A DNA stretch of 46,211 bases from DASWHF01 sp036393295 (GTDB lineage: Bacteria; Pseudomonadota; Gammaproteobacteria; Acidiferrobacterales; UBA6901). Location: positions 1 through 46,211 of the forward strand of contig DASWHF010000030.1 of assembly GCA_036393295.1 (NCBI GenBank). Reading direction: 5' to 3'. The notes under the pieces are model-generated. The model was given only the letters and a program-made list of their open reading frames with translations, made no database searches and was not told the DNA's origin. Position 1 is the first letter of the stretch; the number at the start of each line of letters is the position of its first letter. A program made the translations under genes and the position numbers. Of the stretch, positions 22,586 through 30,822 are shown piece after piece.

Positions 22586-23241
22586 TACCGGAGCGTCTTC
22601 ACGCCCTGCGCGGTGCCGAGGATCAGCACGTCGGCCGGGCGCCGCGCGAACAGGCCGTTGGTGACGACGCCGACGATCTGGTTGAGCCGTTCCTCGAGCT
22701 CCACCGGGTTGAGGATTTCGAGGTTGCGCACGTCGAGGATGATGTTGCCGTTGTCGGTCTTGAACCTCTCGCGCAGCACCGGCTCGCCGCCGAGCTTGAC
22801 GATCTGGCGGGCGACGTAGCTGCGCGCCATCGGGATGACCTCGACCGGCAGGGGGAAGCGGCCGAGCACGTCGACCAGCTTGGATTCGTCGGCCACGCAC
22901 ACGAAGCGCTTGCTCGCGGCCGCGACGATCTTCTCGCGGGTGAGCGCGCCGCCGCCGCCCTTGATGAGATGCAGGTGGCGGGTGGCCTCGTCGGCGCCGT
23001 CGACGTAGAGCGGCAGGTCGCCGGTGGCGTTGAGGTCCAGCACCGGGATGCCGTGCTGCTTCAGGCGCGCGGCGGTCGCCTCGGAGCTCGCCACCGCGCC
23101 CTCGATCCGGCCCTTGATGCCGGCCAGCGCGTCGATGAAGTGGTTGGCGGTCGAGCCGGTGCCGACGCCGATCACGTCGCCGGTCTCGACGTATTCCAGG
23201 GCGGCCTGGGCCGCGGCCTTTTTCATTTCGTCCTGGGTCAT
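22585..23241 (-). CDS. rpiA: Ribose-5-phosphate isomerase A
   Basis: A 218-residue enzyme interconverting ribose 5-phosphate and ribulose 5-phosphate. The catalytic region YVDGADEATRHLHLIKGGGG (about 80-99) holds the Asp pair and the Lys; LTREKIVAAASKRFV follows with the catalytic Glu. The N-terminal phosphate-binding segment GVGTGSTANHFIDAL is also typical. It is cotranscribed with the beta-CASP nuclease and divergent from ilvA (94 bp apart). In many gammaproteobacteria rpiA and ilvA are neighbours, as here. Confidence 0.97.
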   Translation of the reverse strand: MTQDEMKKAAAQAALEYVETGDVIGVGTGSTANHFIDALAGIKGRIEGAVASSEATAARLKQHGIPVLDLNATGDLPLYVDGADEATRHLHLIKGGGGALTREKIVAAASKRFVCVADESKLVDVLGRFPLPVEVIPMARSYVARQIVKLGGEPVLRERFKTDNGNIILDVRNLEILNPVELEERLNQIVGVVTNGLFARRPADVLILGTAQGVKTLR

Positions 23242-23335
23242 TGCCAGTTCCCCGAATCACCGTGGCCCGCCAGCATACCGGTTGTAATGCCAATAAAAAA
23301 GAGCCAGTCGGGCGCGTTTTTGATAGATTAACCCC

Positions 23336-24847
23336 ATGCCGCAACGCTATTTGGAAAAGATCCTGACCACCCGCGTCTACGACGTGGCGCGCGAGACCAA
23401 CCTCGACTTCGCGCCCAACCTGTCGCGGCGGTTGGGCAACCGGGTGTGGCTCAAGCGCGAGGACCAGCAGCCGGTGTTCTCGTTCAAGCTGCGCGGCGCC
23501 TACCACAAGATGGCCGGTCTGGATCCGCAGGTCCTGGCGCGCGGCGTGGTCGCGGCCTCGGCCGGCAACCATGCCCAGGGCGTGGCGCTCGCCGCGCAGC
23601 GCCTCGGCACCCGCGCGGTGATCGTCATGCCGGTGACCACGCCCAAGATCAAGATCGACGCGGTGCGCAATCTCGGCGCCGACGTGGTGCTGGAAGGCGA
23701 CAACTACGACGCCGCCTACGCTTATGCCCGCACGCTCGCCGACGAGCGCGGACTGACCTTCATCCATCCCTACGACGACCCGGAGGTCATCACCGGCCAG
23801 GGCACGGTCGCGGTCGAGCTGCTGAAGCAGCATACCCACGAGCTCGACGCGGTGTTCGTGCCGGTCGGCGGCGGCGGCCTGATCGCCGGGATCGCGGTCT
23901 ATATAAAGTCGCTGCGGCCGGGAATCAAGGTGATCGGCGTCGAGCCGGACGATGCGGCCAGCATGTACCAGTCGCTCAAGCAGGGCCGGCGCGTGGTGCT
24001 CGATCATGTCGGGATCTTCGCCGACGGCGTGGCGGTCCGCCAGGTCGGCGAGGAGACCTTCCGGCTGGCGCGCGAGTTCGTCGACGAGGTGCTGCTGTGC
24101 AGCACCGACGAGATCTGCGCGGCCATCAAGGACGCCTTCGAGGACACACGCTCGATCCTGGAGCCGGCCGGGGCGCTGGCCATCGCCGGGCTCAAGAAAT
24201 ACGTCGAGCGCGAGGGCTGGCGCGGCCGGCAGCTGGTGGCGATCGCCTCCGGCGCCAACATCAACTTCGACCGGCTGCGCCACGTTTCGGAGCGCGCCGA
24301 GATCGGCGAGCGCCGCGAGGCGATCCTCGCCGTGACGATCCCGGAGCGGCCCGGCAGCTTCCGCGAGTTCTGCGCGATCGTCGGCCACCGCTCGATCACC
24401 GAGTTCAACTACCGCTACGCCGATCCGGCCAACGCCCACGTGTTCGTCGGCCTGCAGATCCAGAACAGCCAGGAGGCGGAGGCGGTGATCGACGCGCTGC
24501 GCGCCGCCGGCTACGACACCCTGGACATGACCGACAACGAGATGGCCAAGCTGCACATCCGCCACCTGGTCGGCGGGCGCGCGCCGAACGCCGCGCACGA
24601 GATCCTCTATCGCTTCGAGTTCCCGGAGCGTCCCGGGGCGCTGATGAATTTCCTGAACCGCATGGGCGGGGCCTGGAACATCAGCCTGTTCCACTATCGC
24701 AACCACGGCGCCGACTTCGGCCGCGTGCTGGTCGGCATGCAGGTGCCGCCGGGCGAGAAGGCCAAGTTCCAGAAATTTCTCGACAATCTCGGGTATGAGT
24801 ATTCGGACGAAAGTAGCAATCCGGCCTATAAGTTGTTCTTGAGTTAA
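23336..24847 (+). CDS. ilvA: Threonine ammonia-lyase, biosynthetic (IlvA)
   Basis: A 503-residue PLP enzyme making 2-oxobutanoate from threonine for isoleucine synthesis. Lys51 in VFSFKLRGAYHKM carries PLP; the glycine loop PVGGGGLIAGIA is at about 179-190. The C-terminal 190 residues form two ACT-like regulatory domains, beginning AEIGERREAILAVTIPERPG and repeating with FEFPERPGALMNFLNRMGGA; they bind isoleucine (inhibitor) and valine. The length is typical of the biosynthetic form (514 in E. coli). It starts 5' of the ATG near 23336. Confidence 0.97.
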   Translation: MPQRYLEKILTTRVYDVARETNLDFAPNLSRRLGNRVWLKREDQQPVFSFKLRGAYHKMAGLDPQVLARGVVAASAGNHAQGVALAAQRLGTRAVIVMPVTTPKIKIDAVRNLGADVVLEGDNYDAAYAYARTLADERGLTFIHPYDDPEVITGQGTVAVELLKQHTHELDAVFVPVGGGGLIAGIAVYIKSLRPGIKVIGVEPDDAASMYQSLKQGRRVVLDHVGIFADGVAVRQVGEETFRLAREFVDEVLLCSTDEICAAIKDAFEDTRSILEPAGALAIAGLKKYVEREGWRGRQLVAIASGANINFDRLRHVSERAEIGERREAILAVTIPERPGSFREFCAIVGHRSITEFNYRYADPANAHVFVGLQIQNSQEAEAVIDALRAAGYDTLDMTDNEMAKLHIRHLVGGRAPNAAHEILYRFEFPERPGALMNFLNRMGGAWNISLFHYRNHGADFGRVLVGMQVPPGEKAKFQKFLDNLGYEYSDESSNPAYKLFLS

Positions 24848-24930
24848 AGTAGCAAGTGGCAAGTTGCAAGTGGCAAGGCAAGAGCGGCCGTGCGTCGCCC
24901 AAGTGGTTTCCTTGCAACTTGCTACTTGCC
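24848..24930. repeat. AAGTAGCAAGTGGCAAG-type inverted repeat
   Basis: After the ilvA stop the sequence has the tandem variant AAGTAGCAAGTGGCAAGTTG...AAGTGGCAAGG, then about 40 bp later its inverse CTTGCAACTTGCTACTTGCC (24911-24930). The right arm overlaps the last codons of the convergent cyclophilin gene. This low-complexity CAAGT unit is a recurrent dispersed element in some proteobacterial genomes. The folded RNA could act as a bidirectional terminator for ilvA and the cyclophilin gene. Confidence 0.55.
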
Positions 24931-25569
24931 TTTCAGTACCTCCACCTTCTTGATGACCACGTCTTTGACCGGCACGTTCTGGTGAGTGCCGGTGATGCGG
25001 GTCGGGGCCGCTTCGATCTTCTTCACCACGTCCATGCCCTGCGTGACCCTGCCGAAGACGCAATAGCCCCAGCCGAGCGGCGTCTTGTCCTTGTGGTCGA
25101 GGAAGACGTCGTCACTGGTAACAATGACGCCTTTCTTCAGGACCCTGTTTCTCCATTCCTCGGTGCTATTGTCAATGGTGTTGATGAAGAACTGCGCCGT
25201 GGCCGAGTGCGGGTCGGAGGTGCGCGCCATCGCGATGGTCCCGGCGAAGTTTTTGAGTCCGTTGTCGGCCTCGTTCAGAATCGGCGCACGGGTCGGCTTC
25301 AGCCTCATGCCCGGCTCGAAGCCGCCGCCCTGGATCATGAAATCTGGGATCACTCGGTGAAAGGTCGTTCCGTTATAAAAACCGCTGTTCACGTACTCGA
25401 GAAAATTCGCCACGGTCTTGGGCGCCTTTCGGGCATCAAGCTCGAGCTCGATGACGCCGAGGCTGGTGGTCATGCGCACGCGCGGGTTGTCGACGGCCGC
25501 CGGCGGCGCGGCGGCAGCGGCCGACGGCAGGGCGAAGGCGGCGATCAGGATCAGAACCAGGCGTTTCAT
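24922..25569 (-). CDS. ppiA: Periplasmic peptidyl-prolyl cis-trans isomerase (cyclophilin)
   Basis: A 215-residue cyclophilin with a signal peptide (KRLVLILIAAFALPSAAAAA). The fold motifs are intact: YNGTTFHRVIPDFMIQGGGF with the catalytic Arg (about residues 65-84), then NGLKNFAGTIAMARTSDPHS and TAQFFINTIDN. A loop of about 15 residues (VIVTSDDVFLDHKDKT) lengthens the family core near 146-161. It assists folding of periplasmic proteins. The gene is 21 bp downstream of the EVE gene and possibly cotranscribed. Confidence 0.92.
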   Translation of the reverse strand: MKRLVLILIAAFALPSAAAAAPPAAVDNPRVRMTTSLGVIELELDARKAPKTVANFLEYVNSGFYNGTTFHRVIPDFMIQGGGFEPGMRLKPTRAPILNEADNGLKNFAGTIAMARTSDPHSATAQFFINTIDNSTEEWRNRVLKKGVIVTSDDVFLDHKDKTPLGWGYCVFGRVTQGMDVVKKIEAAPTRITGTHQNVPVKDVVIKKVEVLKGK

Positions 25570-25590
25570 GGATGTCCTCCGGGGGATCGG

Positions 25591-26058
25591 TCAGTCGGTT
25601 GTTTCCATTTTAAGGATCGCGTTCCATTCCTTCGAGGTCACCGGCAGGATCGACAGCCGGTTGCCGCGCTGCAGCAGCTTCATGCCCTTCAGGGCCGGGT
25701 TGCGCTTGAGCGCGGCGAGCGGGATCGGACGGCGGAACGCACGCTTCAGTTTCACGTCGACCATGTACCAGATGGGGTTGTCCGGCGTGCTCTTCGGATC
25801 GTAGTGCGGGCCTTCGGGGTCGAGCGCGGTGTGATCGGGATAGCCGGCGCGCGCAATCTCGACGATGCCGGCGATGGCGGGCTCGGCGCAGCTCGAGTGG
25901 TAGAAGAATCCGAGATCGCCCTTCTTTATCGCGTCGCGCAGAAAGTTGCGCGCCTGGTAGTTGCGCACGCCGTCCCAGTGCCCGGTCTTGCGCGGCAGCC
26001 GGGCGAGGTGGCGTATGCCGAACACGTCGGGCTCGGATTTGAGCAGCCAGTAGTTCAC
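25591..26058 (-). CDS. EVE domain-containing protein
   Basis: A protein of about 155 residues of the EVE family, related to PUA-like modified-base readers. The start MNYWLLKSEPDVF and the motif HWDGVRNYQARNFLRD (about 27-42) are hallmarks, with LGFFYHSSCAEPAIAGIVEI in the core. Family members are thought to bind modified nucleobases in RNA or DNA. The GTG start at 26058 overlaps the stop of the DUF427 gene (GTGA) and gives a normal length. A longer in-frame extension would only be the other frame of the DUF427 gene. Confidence 0.9.
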   Translation of the reverse strand: MNYWLLKSEPDVFGIRHLARLPRKTGHWDGVRNYQARNFLRDAIKKGDLGFFYHSSCAEPAIAGIVEIARAGYPDHTALDPEGPHYDPKSTPDNPIWYMVDVKLKRAFRRPIPLAALKRNPALKGMKLLQRGNRLSILPVTSKEWNAILKMETTD

Positions 26059-26384
26059 GCGGCGCGGCAACCGGTCTTGCGGTAAGCCGCATGGTCGGCG
26101 TAGAAGCCGAACCAGCCGGCGATGCGGCGAAATCCCGGCTTGGGCGCCGGATAGACCCAGGCGGCGTCGGTCGCCACGCTCGCGCCGCTCTTGAGATCCA
26201 CCCAGTTGCACACGCCTTTATACGGACAGGTGTAGGTGCGATCCGTGATCTCGAGCAGCGTGGGGTCGACCGCCTCGGGGGCGAAGTACCAGTTGCCGTC
26301 GAGCTCAAGGACCTGGTCGGGGCGCGTCGCGCGCGCGACCACGGCGCCGTCGGGTTTGCGTACGATGCACGGCAGATCGCTCAT
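26055..26384 (-). CDS. DUF427 domain-containing protein
   Basis: A 109-residue protein of the DUF427 family. The motif YFAPEAVDPTLLEITDRTYT, then CPYKGVCNWVDLKSG (about 53-67) and DAAWVYPAPKPGFRRIAGWF with final GFYADHA is conserved in the family. Its function is not known, although the pocket suggests a small-molecule enzyme. It begins 5 bp after the YmdB-like gene and overlaps the EVE gene, so it is in an operon. The first ATG in this context (26384) gives the usual N-terminus. Confidence 0.88.
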   Translation of the reverse strand: MSDLPCIVRKPDGAVVARATRPDQVLELDGNWYFAPEAVDPTLLEITDRTYTCPYKGVCNWVDLKSGASVATDAAWVYPAPKPGFRRIAGWFGFYADHAAYRKTGCRAA

Positions 26385-26389
26385 GGTGC

Positions 26390-27175
26390 TCAGGCCTCGG
26401 CGACGCTGATACGACGGATGGCGCGGCTGCGTCCGGTCCGCTCGTCGATGTCGACCAGCACCGCGCACAAGGTGCCCGGCCCCTCGGCGGCCTCGAAGCG
26501 TTCCGGCAGCTTGCGCACGAAGCGGCGCAGCACTTTTTCCTTGTCCATGCCGATCACCGAATCGTAGCAGCCGGTCATGCCGACGTCCGTGATGTAGGCC
26601 GTGCCGCCGGGCAGCACGCGCTCGTCGGCGGTCGGCACATGGGTATGGGTGCCGAGCACCGCGCTGACGCGGCCGTCGAGGTGCCAGCCCATGGCCATTT
26701 TCTCACTGGTGGTTTCGGCGTGGAAGTCCACCAGCACCACGCGCAGCTCCGGCGGCCGCGCCGCCAGCGCCCGCTCCGCGCAGTCGAAGGGGCAATCGAG
26801 CGTCGGATGCATGAACAGATTGCCCATCAGGTTGAGCACGCCGACCGGCACGCCGGCGGCCGTGCGGGTGACGGCCCAGCCGCTGCCGGGCGTGCCGGCC
26901 GGATAGTTGTGCGGCCGCAGCAAGCGCGGCTCGGTGGCGATGTAGTCGAGCGCCTCTTTCTTGTCCCAGACGTGATTGCCGGTGGTCAGGACCCCGATCC
27001 CCAGCGCCAGGAACTCGCGGCCGAGTTTCTCGGTGATGCCGAAGCCGGCGGCGGCGTTCTCGACATTGACCACCACGACGTCGACCCGCAGTTTCTCTTT
27101 GAGGCCGGGCAGGCGTTCGAGCAGCACGCGCCGGCCGGCGTTGCCGACCACGTCGCCGGCGAACAACAGGTTCAT
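26390..27175 (-). CDS. TIGR00282/YmdB-family metallophosphoesterase
   Basis: A 261-residue metal-dependent phosphoesterase. The N-terminus MNLLFAGDVVGNAGRRVLLE has the metal-binding GD, and the core shows VVNVENAAAGFGITEKLG, LTTGNHVWDKKEAL and GTHTHVPTADERVLPGGTAY, with ligands Asp, Glu, Asn, His and His. B. subtilis YmdB is the relative best studied; it hydrolyses 2',3'-cyclic AMP in vitro. The start overlaps the fau stop (ATGA), and the next gene follows after 5 bp. Normal length. Confidence 0.92.
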   Translation of the reverse strand: MNLLFAGDVVGNAGRRVLLERLPGLKEKLRVDVVVVNVENAAAGFGITEKLGREFLALGIGVLTTGNHVWDKKEALDYIATEPRLLRPHNYPAGTPGSGWAVTRTAAGVPVGVLNLMGNLFMHPTLDCPFDCAERALAARPPELRVVLVDFHAETTSEKMAMGWHLDGRVSAVLGTHTHVPTADERVLPGGTAYITDVGMTGCYDSVIGMDKEKVLRRFVRKLPERFEAAEGPGTLCAVLVDIDERTGRSRAIRRISVAEA

Positions 27176-27786
27176 CGCCGCCCCTCTGGTGCCACCGGGT
27201 AGATCGCCCGGTCGGTCACGACGTATTGCATCGGCACGTCCCAGGGCGCCGGCAGCAGGCGATCGACGCGCTGGAAGTCGTGCGCCAGCCCGATGAGCCG
27301 CGGCTTGCGCCAGTGCCGGCGGCGCCTGAGAAAATCGAGGCTGCGGTCGTAGAAGCCGCCGCCCATGCCGAGGCGGTTGCCGTCGAGGTCGAAGCCGACC
27401 AGCGGCATCAGGATCAGATCGAGCTCCTGGGCGCGGACCCAGGCGCGCGGCGCCACGTCGGGCTCGGGGATGCCGAAGCGGTTGTTGAGCAAGCGGGTGT
27501 CGGGCAGGTAGCGCGCGAACCACAGGCGGTCGCGCGACAGCCGCGACAGTACCGGCAGATAGCAGTGCTTGCCCGCGGCCCACAGCTGCACGATCAGCGG
27601 CATCGGATCGATCTCGCCGTCGTTCGGCAGATAGCAGGCGACGCGCCGGCTCGCGCGGAACACCGGCAGCGTGACCAGCCGCCGCTTGAGCCGTTCGGCC
27701 GCCTCGGCCTGGCGGCGCGCATCGAGCGCCATGCGTTGCGCGCGGAGCGCGCGGCGCAGTCGCTGGGTGGCGGGTTCTGTGATCAC
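27172..27786 (-). CDS. fau: 5-formyltetrahydrofolate cyclo-ligase
   Basis: A 204-residue ATP-dependent enzyme that converts 5-formyl-THF to 5,10-methenyl-THF. The conserved RVACYLPNDGEIDPMPLI (about 48-65) and the signature FDLDGNRLGMGGGFYDRSLD (about 131-150) identify it. It lies directly downstream of the 6S RNA gene, as in E. coli, where ssrS and fau (ygfA) share a transcript. The GTG start at 27786 was chosen because ATG codons further upstream lie inside the 6S RNA. It overlaps the YmdB-like gene. Confidence 0.92.
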   Translation of the reverse strand: MITEPATQRLRRALRAQRMALDARRQAEAAERLKRRLVTLPVFRASRRVACYLPNDGEIDPMPLIVQLWAAGKHCYLPVLSRLSRDRLWFARYLPDTRLLNNRFGIPEPDVAPRAWVRAQELDLILMPLVGFDLDGNRLGMGGGFYDRSLDFLRRRRHWRKPRLIGLAHDFQRVDRLLPAPWDVPMQYVVTDRAIYPVAPEGRR

Positions 27787-27799
27787 GGGTGGAATAAGG

Positions 27800-27990
27800 A
27801 GGCGTCCTCCGCCTGTGCCGTACCGCCCCATCGCCCTGAACCGAAGGTTCAGGTGGGGGCCACCGAGGCGCATCAGGCTTTCCGCTCGAGGCGGACTTGC
27901 ACAACAGCACCTGCTTTAGCAGCCCCCGTGCTCAAGAGCTATAGGTTCAAAGGACCAGGAGCGGTTACGTACACCGCAGAGGACGCCATA
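27800..27990 (-). ncRNA. ssrS: 6S RNA (SsrS)
   Basis: On the minus strand the 5' segment GGCGTCCTC (27987-27979) pairs with the 3' segment GAGGACGCC (27809-27801), closing a long irregular rod of about 188 nt. Near the 3' side, GAACCTTCGGTTC with flanking CACCT and AGGGC matches the conserved hairpin of gammaproteobacterial 6S RNA (GAACCAAGGGTTC in E. coli). The position between zapA and fau is the classical ssrS locus. 6S RNA binds sigma70-RNA polymerase in stationary phase. The exact ends are estimated to within a few bases. Confidence 0.87.
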
Positions 27991-28020
27991 TCTCAATAAT
28001 CGTTGCCGGCCGGTGCGCCG

Positions 28021-28326
28021 TTACTGCCGGGTCTCGCTCAGGGCGGCGTCGATCTTGCCCTGCAGCGACTGGATGCGCGCATCGAGGTCGGGCGACAGGC
28101 CGCTCGCCGAGCGACGCAACTCCAGGAGCTCGTTGGCAATGTTGAGCGCCGCCATCACCGCGCAGCGCTCGGTGCCGATCACCCGGCCGCTGTCCTGGAT
28201 GCGGCGCATCTGCTCGTCCAGGTAGCGGGCCGCGGCGCTCAGCGCGGCGCGTTCCTCGTCCGGGCAGGCGACCATGAACTCCTTGCCCAGGATGGTGATG
28301 TTGGCGCCGCCCTGCGAATTCTTCAT
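28021..28326 (-). CDS. zapA: Cell division protein ZapA
   Basis: A 101-residue protein that promotes FtsZ ring assembly. The N-terminal domain holds ANITILGKEFMVACPDEERA, and the C-terminal half is a coiled coil (about 55-100: VIGTERCAVMAALNIANELL and later heptads). The length and order are normal. It sits 7 bp downstream of the zapB-like gene, and the 6S RNA gene follows after about 30 bp. The order zapB-like, zapA, ssrS, fau matches other gammaproteobacteria. Confidence 0.93.
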   Translation of the reverse strand: MKNSQGGANITILGKEFMVACPDEERAALSAAARYLDEQMRRIQDSGRVIGTERCAVMAALNIANELLELRRSASGLSPDLDARIQSLQGKIDAALSETRQ

Positions 28327-28333
28327 GACCGTG

Positions 28334-28543
28334 TCAACCGCTGCGTTCCAGGGCCTTGAGCCGGCCGATCATCGCCTCGATGCGGGTGCGGGCGATCTGG
28401 GTCTTCTGCATCAGCTCGGCATGTTCGGCGGCCAGATGCTCCTGACCGGATTTGAGCACCTGGTTCTCCTGGCTCAAACGCCGGCAGGTCTCTATCAGTT
28501 CATCGATGCGGCGCTCGAGCTTCTTGAGGTTCTCGGTCTCCAT
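28334..28543 (-). CDS. ZapB-like coiled-coil protein (TIGR02449 family)
   Basis: A 69-residue all-helical protein with a heptad pattern along its whole length (ENLKKLERRIDELIETCRRL, EHLAAEHAELMQKTQIARTR). It matches the small TIGR02449 family that is found just upstream of zapA in many gammaproteobacteria, and it is comparable in size and shape to ZapB. ZapB binds ZapA at the division ring; whether this family does the same is inferred from position and coiled-coil nature. The ATG at 28543 begins the coiled coil. Confidence 0.85.
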   Translation of the reverse strand: METENLKKLERRIDELIETCRRLSQENQVLKSGQEHLAAEHAELMQKTQIARTRIEAMIGRLKALERSG

Positions 28544-28689
28544 CGGCACACCGCGCGCGTCTTTAAATGGTATTACCAATATAGGGCCGTGCCGGGTCCC
28601 GGTCAACGCCTTGGGGCGCCGCCGGGCGGCCAGCCGCCCGTCGGGGACGGGTGCCCGACGCCGGTTTCGTGCATAATCCTGATATACAG

Positions 28690-28800
28690 ATTAGCCACGG
28701 GGGTCACGGGGAACACGGGGTAAATCTATCTGTGTGGAGCGTACCGAAGGGATGAATCAGATGATCATCAACGCTTTCCCCCGTGTCCCCCGTGGCTAAT
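28690..28800. repeat. ATTAGCCACGGGGG...inverted repeat pair
   Basis: The left arm at 28690-28720 (ATTAGCCACGGGGGTCACGG and on) is matched by the right arm CCCCCGTGTCCCCCGTGGCT at 28779-28798. The arms are imperfect and the loop is about 57 bp. The pair lies in the 285-bp gap between zapB-like and pepP, where no gene is visible. The right arm ends 28 bp before the pepP start. Confidence 0.65.
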
Positions 28801-28828
28801 GTTTTTGTTCACCAAGAACGGCACTGCA

Positions 28829-30139
28829 ATGGATAAGACGATTTATCAAAAGCGTCGGCGCGATCTCATGCAGCAAATGGGCGGCGGGGTCGCGATCGTC
28901 CCGACCGCGCCGGTCCGCAACCGCAATCGCGACGTCGATTTTCCGTTCCGCGCCGACAGCGACTTCTACTATCTCACCCATTTCCCGGAGCCGGAGGCGG
29001 TGGCGGTTCTGATTCCCGGTCGTACGCACGGTGAGTACATATTATTCTGCCGCGACAAGAACCCGGACAAGGAAATCTGGGAGGGCCGGCGCGCCGGCCT
29101 CGAGGGCGCCCAGGAGATCTACGGCGCCGACGACGCCTTCCCCATCGAGGACATCGACGACATCCTGCCGGGCCTGCTCGAGAACCGCGAAAAGGTGTTC
29201 TACAGCATGGGCCGGCACCCGGAGTTCGACGTCCAGCTCATGCACTGGGTCAACGAGGTGCGCGCCAAGGCGCGCAACGGCGTGCACGCGCCCGGCGAGT
29301 TCGTGAACCTCGATCACCTGTTGCACGAGATGCGGCTGATCAAGCGCCCCGAGGAAATCAAGCTCATGCGCAAGGCCGGCAAGGTGTCGGCGCGCGCCCA
29401 CCGCCGCGCCATGCAGGCGTGCCGGCCGGGCATGATGGAGTACGAGGTCGAGGCCGAGCTGCTCTACGAATTCAAGAAGGGCGGCAGCCCGTTTCCGGCC
29501 TATCCGCCGATCGTCGGTGGCGGCGCCAACGCCTGTATCCTGCACTACACCGAAAACAGCGACACGCTCAAGGACGGCGATCTGCTGCTGATCGACGCCG
29601 GCGCGGAGATCGACGCCTACGCGGCGGACATCACCCGTACCTTTCCGGTCAACGGCCGCTACAGGGGCGAGCAAAAGGCGGTTTACGAGATCGTGCTGGC
29701 CGCGCAGCACGCCGCCATCGACCAGGTGCGCGCCGGCCGGCACTGGAACGAGCCGCACGACACCGCCGTGCGCGTGCTGGTGCAGGGCCTGGTGGACCTC
29801 AAGCTGCTCAAGGGCGATATCGACGGCTTGCTGGAGAACGGCCGGTACAAGCGCTTCTACATGCACCGCACCGGCCACTGGCTCGGCATGGACGTGCACG
29901 ACGTCGGCGACTACAAGGTGGCCAACGACTGGCGGCTGCTCGAGCCCGGCATGGTGCTGACCGTCGAGCCCGGCCTGTACATCGCCGGAGGCGCCCGCGA
30001 CATCCCGGAGTCCTTCTGGAACATCGGCATTCGCATCGAGGACGACGTGCTGGTGACGCGCGACGGCCACGACGTCCTGAGCGCCGATGCGCCCAAGACC
30101 ATCGACGAGATCGAGGCCTTGATGCGGTCGGGCGCGTAG
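28829..30139 (+). CDS. pepP: Xaa-Pro aminopeptidase (aminopeptidase P)
   Basis: A 436-residue metalloprotease removing N-terminal residues before proline. The N-terminal domain has DSDFYYLTHFPEPEAVAVLI; the catalytic pita-bread domain has metal ligands in LLLIDAGAEIDAYAADITRT (two Asp), HRTGHWLGMDVHDVG (His), LTVEPGLYIA (Glu) and IRIEDDVLVT (Glu). It is close to E. coli PepP in length and motifs. The ATG at 28829 (MDKTIYQ) was chosen over one 30 bp upstream. In E. coli pepP is directly followed by ubiH; here 6 kb lies between them. Confidence 0.96.
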   Translation: MDKTIYQKRRRDLMQQMGGGVAIVPTAPVRNRNRDVDFPFRADSDFYYLTHFPEPEAVAVLIPGRTHGEYILFCRDKNPDKEIWEGRRAGLEGAQEIYGADDAFPIEDIDDILPGLLENREKVFYSMGRHPEFDVQLMHWVNEVRAKARNGVHAPGEFVNLDHLLHEMRLIKRPEEIKLMRKAGKVSARAHRRAMQACRPGMMEYEVEAELLYEFKKGGSPFPAYPPIVGGGANACILHYTENSDTLKDGDLLLIDAGAEIDAYAADITRTFPVNGRYRGEQKAVYEIVLAAQHAAIDQVRAGRHWNEPHDTAVRVLVQGLVDLKLLKGDIDGLLENGRYKRFYMHRTGHWLGMDVHDVGDYKVANDWRLLEPGMVLTVEPGLYIAGGARDIPESFWNIGIRIEDDVLVTRDGHDVLSADAPKTIDEIEALMRSGA

Positions 30140-30154
30140 CCGGCCGTGGAAAAT

Positions 30155-30454
30155 TTACTTCTTCGCCCCGCGGATCGGCGGGATCGCCGTATACTCCTCG
30201 GGTTTGTCCTGCTGCGCCGACCATAGATTGAAGCGCGTCTGCAGGGTCAGCCAGAACATCGGTGAGACGCCGAAGGCCTGGGCCAGGCGCAGGGCGGTGT
30301 CCGGGGTGACTTCACGTTTGCCGCGGATGATCTCGTTGATGCGGCGGCGCTCGACCTTGAGCCACTCCGCCAGCTCGCCCTGGGTCAGGTTGAGCGGGTC
30401 CATGAATTCCTCTTTGAGCACCTCGCCGGGGCTGAACGGCTGGCGCTCATGCAT
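30155..30454 (-). CDS. higA: HigA-family antitoxin (XRE)
   Basis: A 99-residue helix-turn-helix protein of the HigA/VapI type. The HTH is LTQGELAEWLKVERRRINEI (about 23-42), then REVTPDTALRLAQAFGVSPM and FWLTLQTRFNLW, all typical. As the antitoxin it binds HigB and represses the operon. It lies 15 bp after higB, the usual toxin-first order. It is the first gene of the block between pepP and ubiH and runs convergent to pepP. Confidence 0.92.
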   Translation of the reverse strand: MHERQPFSPGEVLKEEFMDPLNLTQGELAEWLKVERRRINEIIRGKREVTPDTALRLAQAFGVSPMFWLTLQTRFNLWSAQQDKPEEYTAIPPIRGAKK

Positions 30455-30469
30455 GGGCCGACCCCGGGC

Positions 30470-30751
30470 TCACTTCACCTCCTTGAGCCAGACATCGTGG
30501 CAGGCGCCGTTCTCGTAGCGGAACACCAGTTGCCAGGGTCCGTCGACCTCCAGGGTGTACAGCGGCGCCCCGCGCCCGTGCAGGCGCGCCAGGCGGTTGC
30601 CCGGTATGCGCTCCAGATCCTCGAGCGAGCTCGCGATATCGAGAATTTCCAGCTTGAGCAGCACCCGCCGGCGCAGGCCGCCTTGCAGCCCGGCGCACCG
30701 GTCGTCGCGCCAGCACTGCTCTAAGTCTTTGTCTGCGAAGTTATTTATCAA
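30470..30751 (-). CDS. higB: HigB-family toxin (RelE/ParE fold)
   Basis: A 93-residue protein with RelE-type fold. The pattern begins MINNFADKDLEQCWRDD, continues with LEDLERIPGNRLARLHGRG and ends PWQLVFRYENGACHDVWLKE, all conserved in HigB (GNRLH.LKG, W.I.FR). HigB toxins cut mRNA on the ribosome. The TTG start at 30751 gives the known N-terminus. The upstream DNA contains three GTAAC units (30799, 30806, 30818), possibly bound by HigA. Confidence 0.9.
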   Translation of the reverse strand: MINNFADKDLEQCWRDDRCAGLQGGLRRRVLLKLEILDIASSLEDLERIPGNRLARLHGRGAPLYTLEVDGPWQLVFRYENGACHDVWLKEVK

Positions 30752-30798
30752 GCTTTTGAATAACCGACTTGATTCCTCTAGGAACCGCGACTATACCT

Positions 30799-30822
30799 GT
30801 AACATGTAACGGTACACGTAAC
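30799..30822. promoter_or_regulatory. Three GTAAC repeats upstream of higBA
   Basis: GTAAC occurs at 30799-30803, 30806-30810 and 30818-30822 in the same orientation. The cluster lies about 50-70 bp upstream of the higB start, next to TATAGT on the minus strand (a possible -10). Such repeats are plausible HigA operator elements. There is no proof beyond position. Confidence 0.35.

Noticed and set aside
24848..24930. A strong intrinsic terminator at the end of ilvA
   Set aside because: The arms are imperfect and far apart, and there is no T-run. It is recorded as a repeat.
22586..25063. A very long open frame continuing upstream of the beta-CASP nuclease on the minus strand
   Set aside because: It is an alternative frame of rpiA and ilvA in GC-rich DNA. 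The real nuclease starts at 22585.
27787..27873. N-terminal extension of fau
   Set aside because: The added residues are encoded inside the 6S RNA and are not conserved; the GTG at 27786 gives a normal length.
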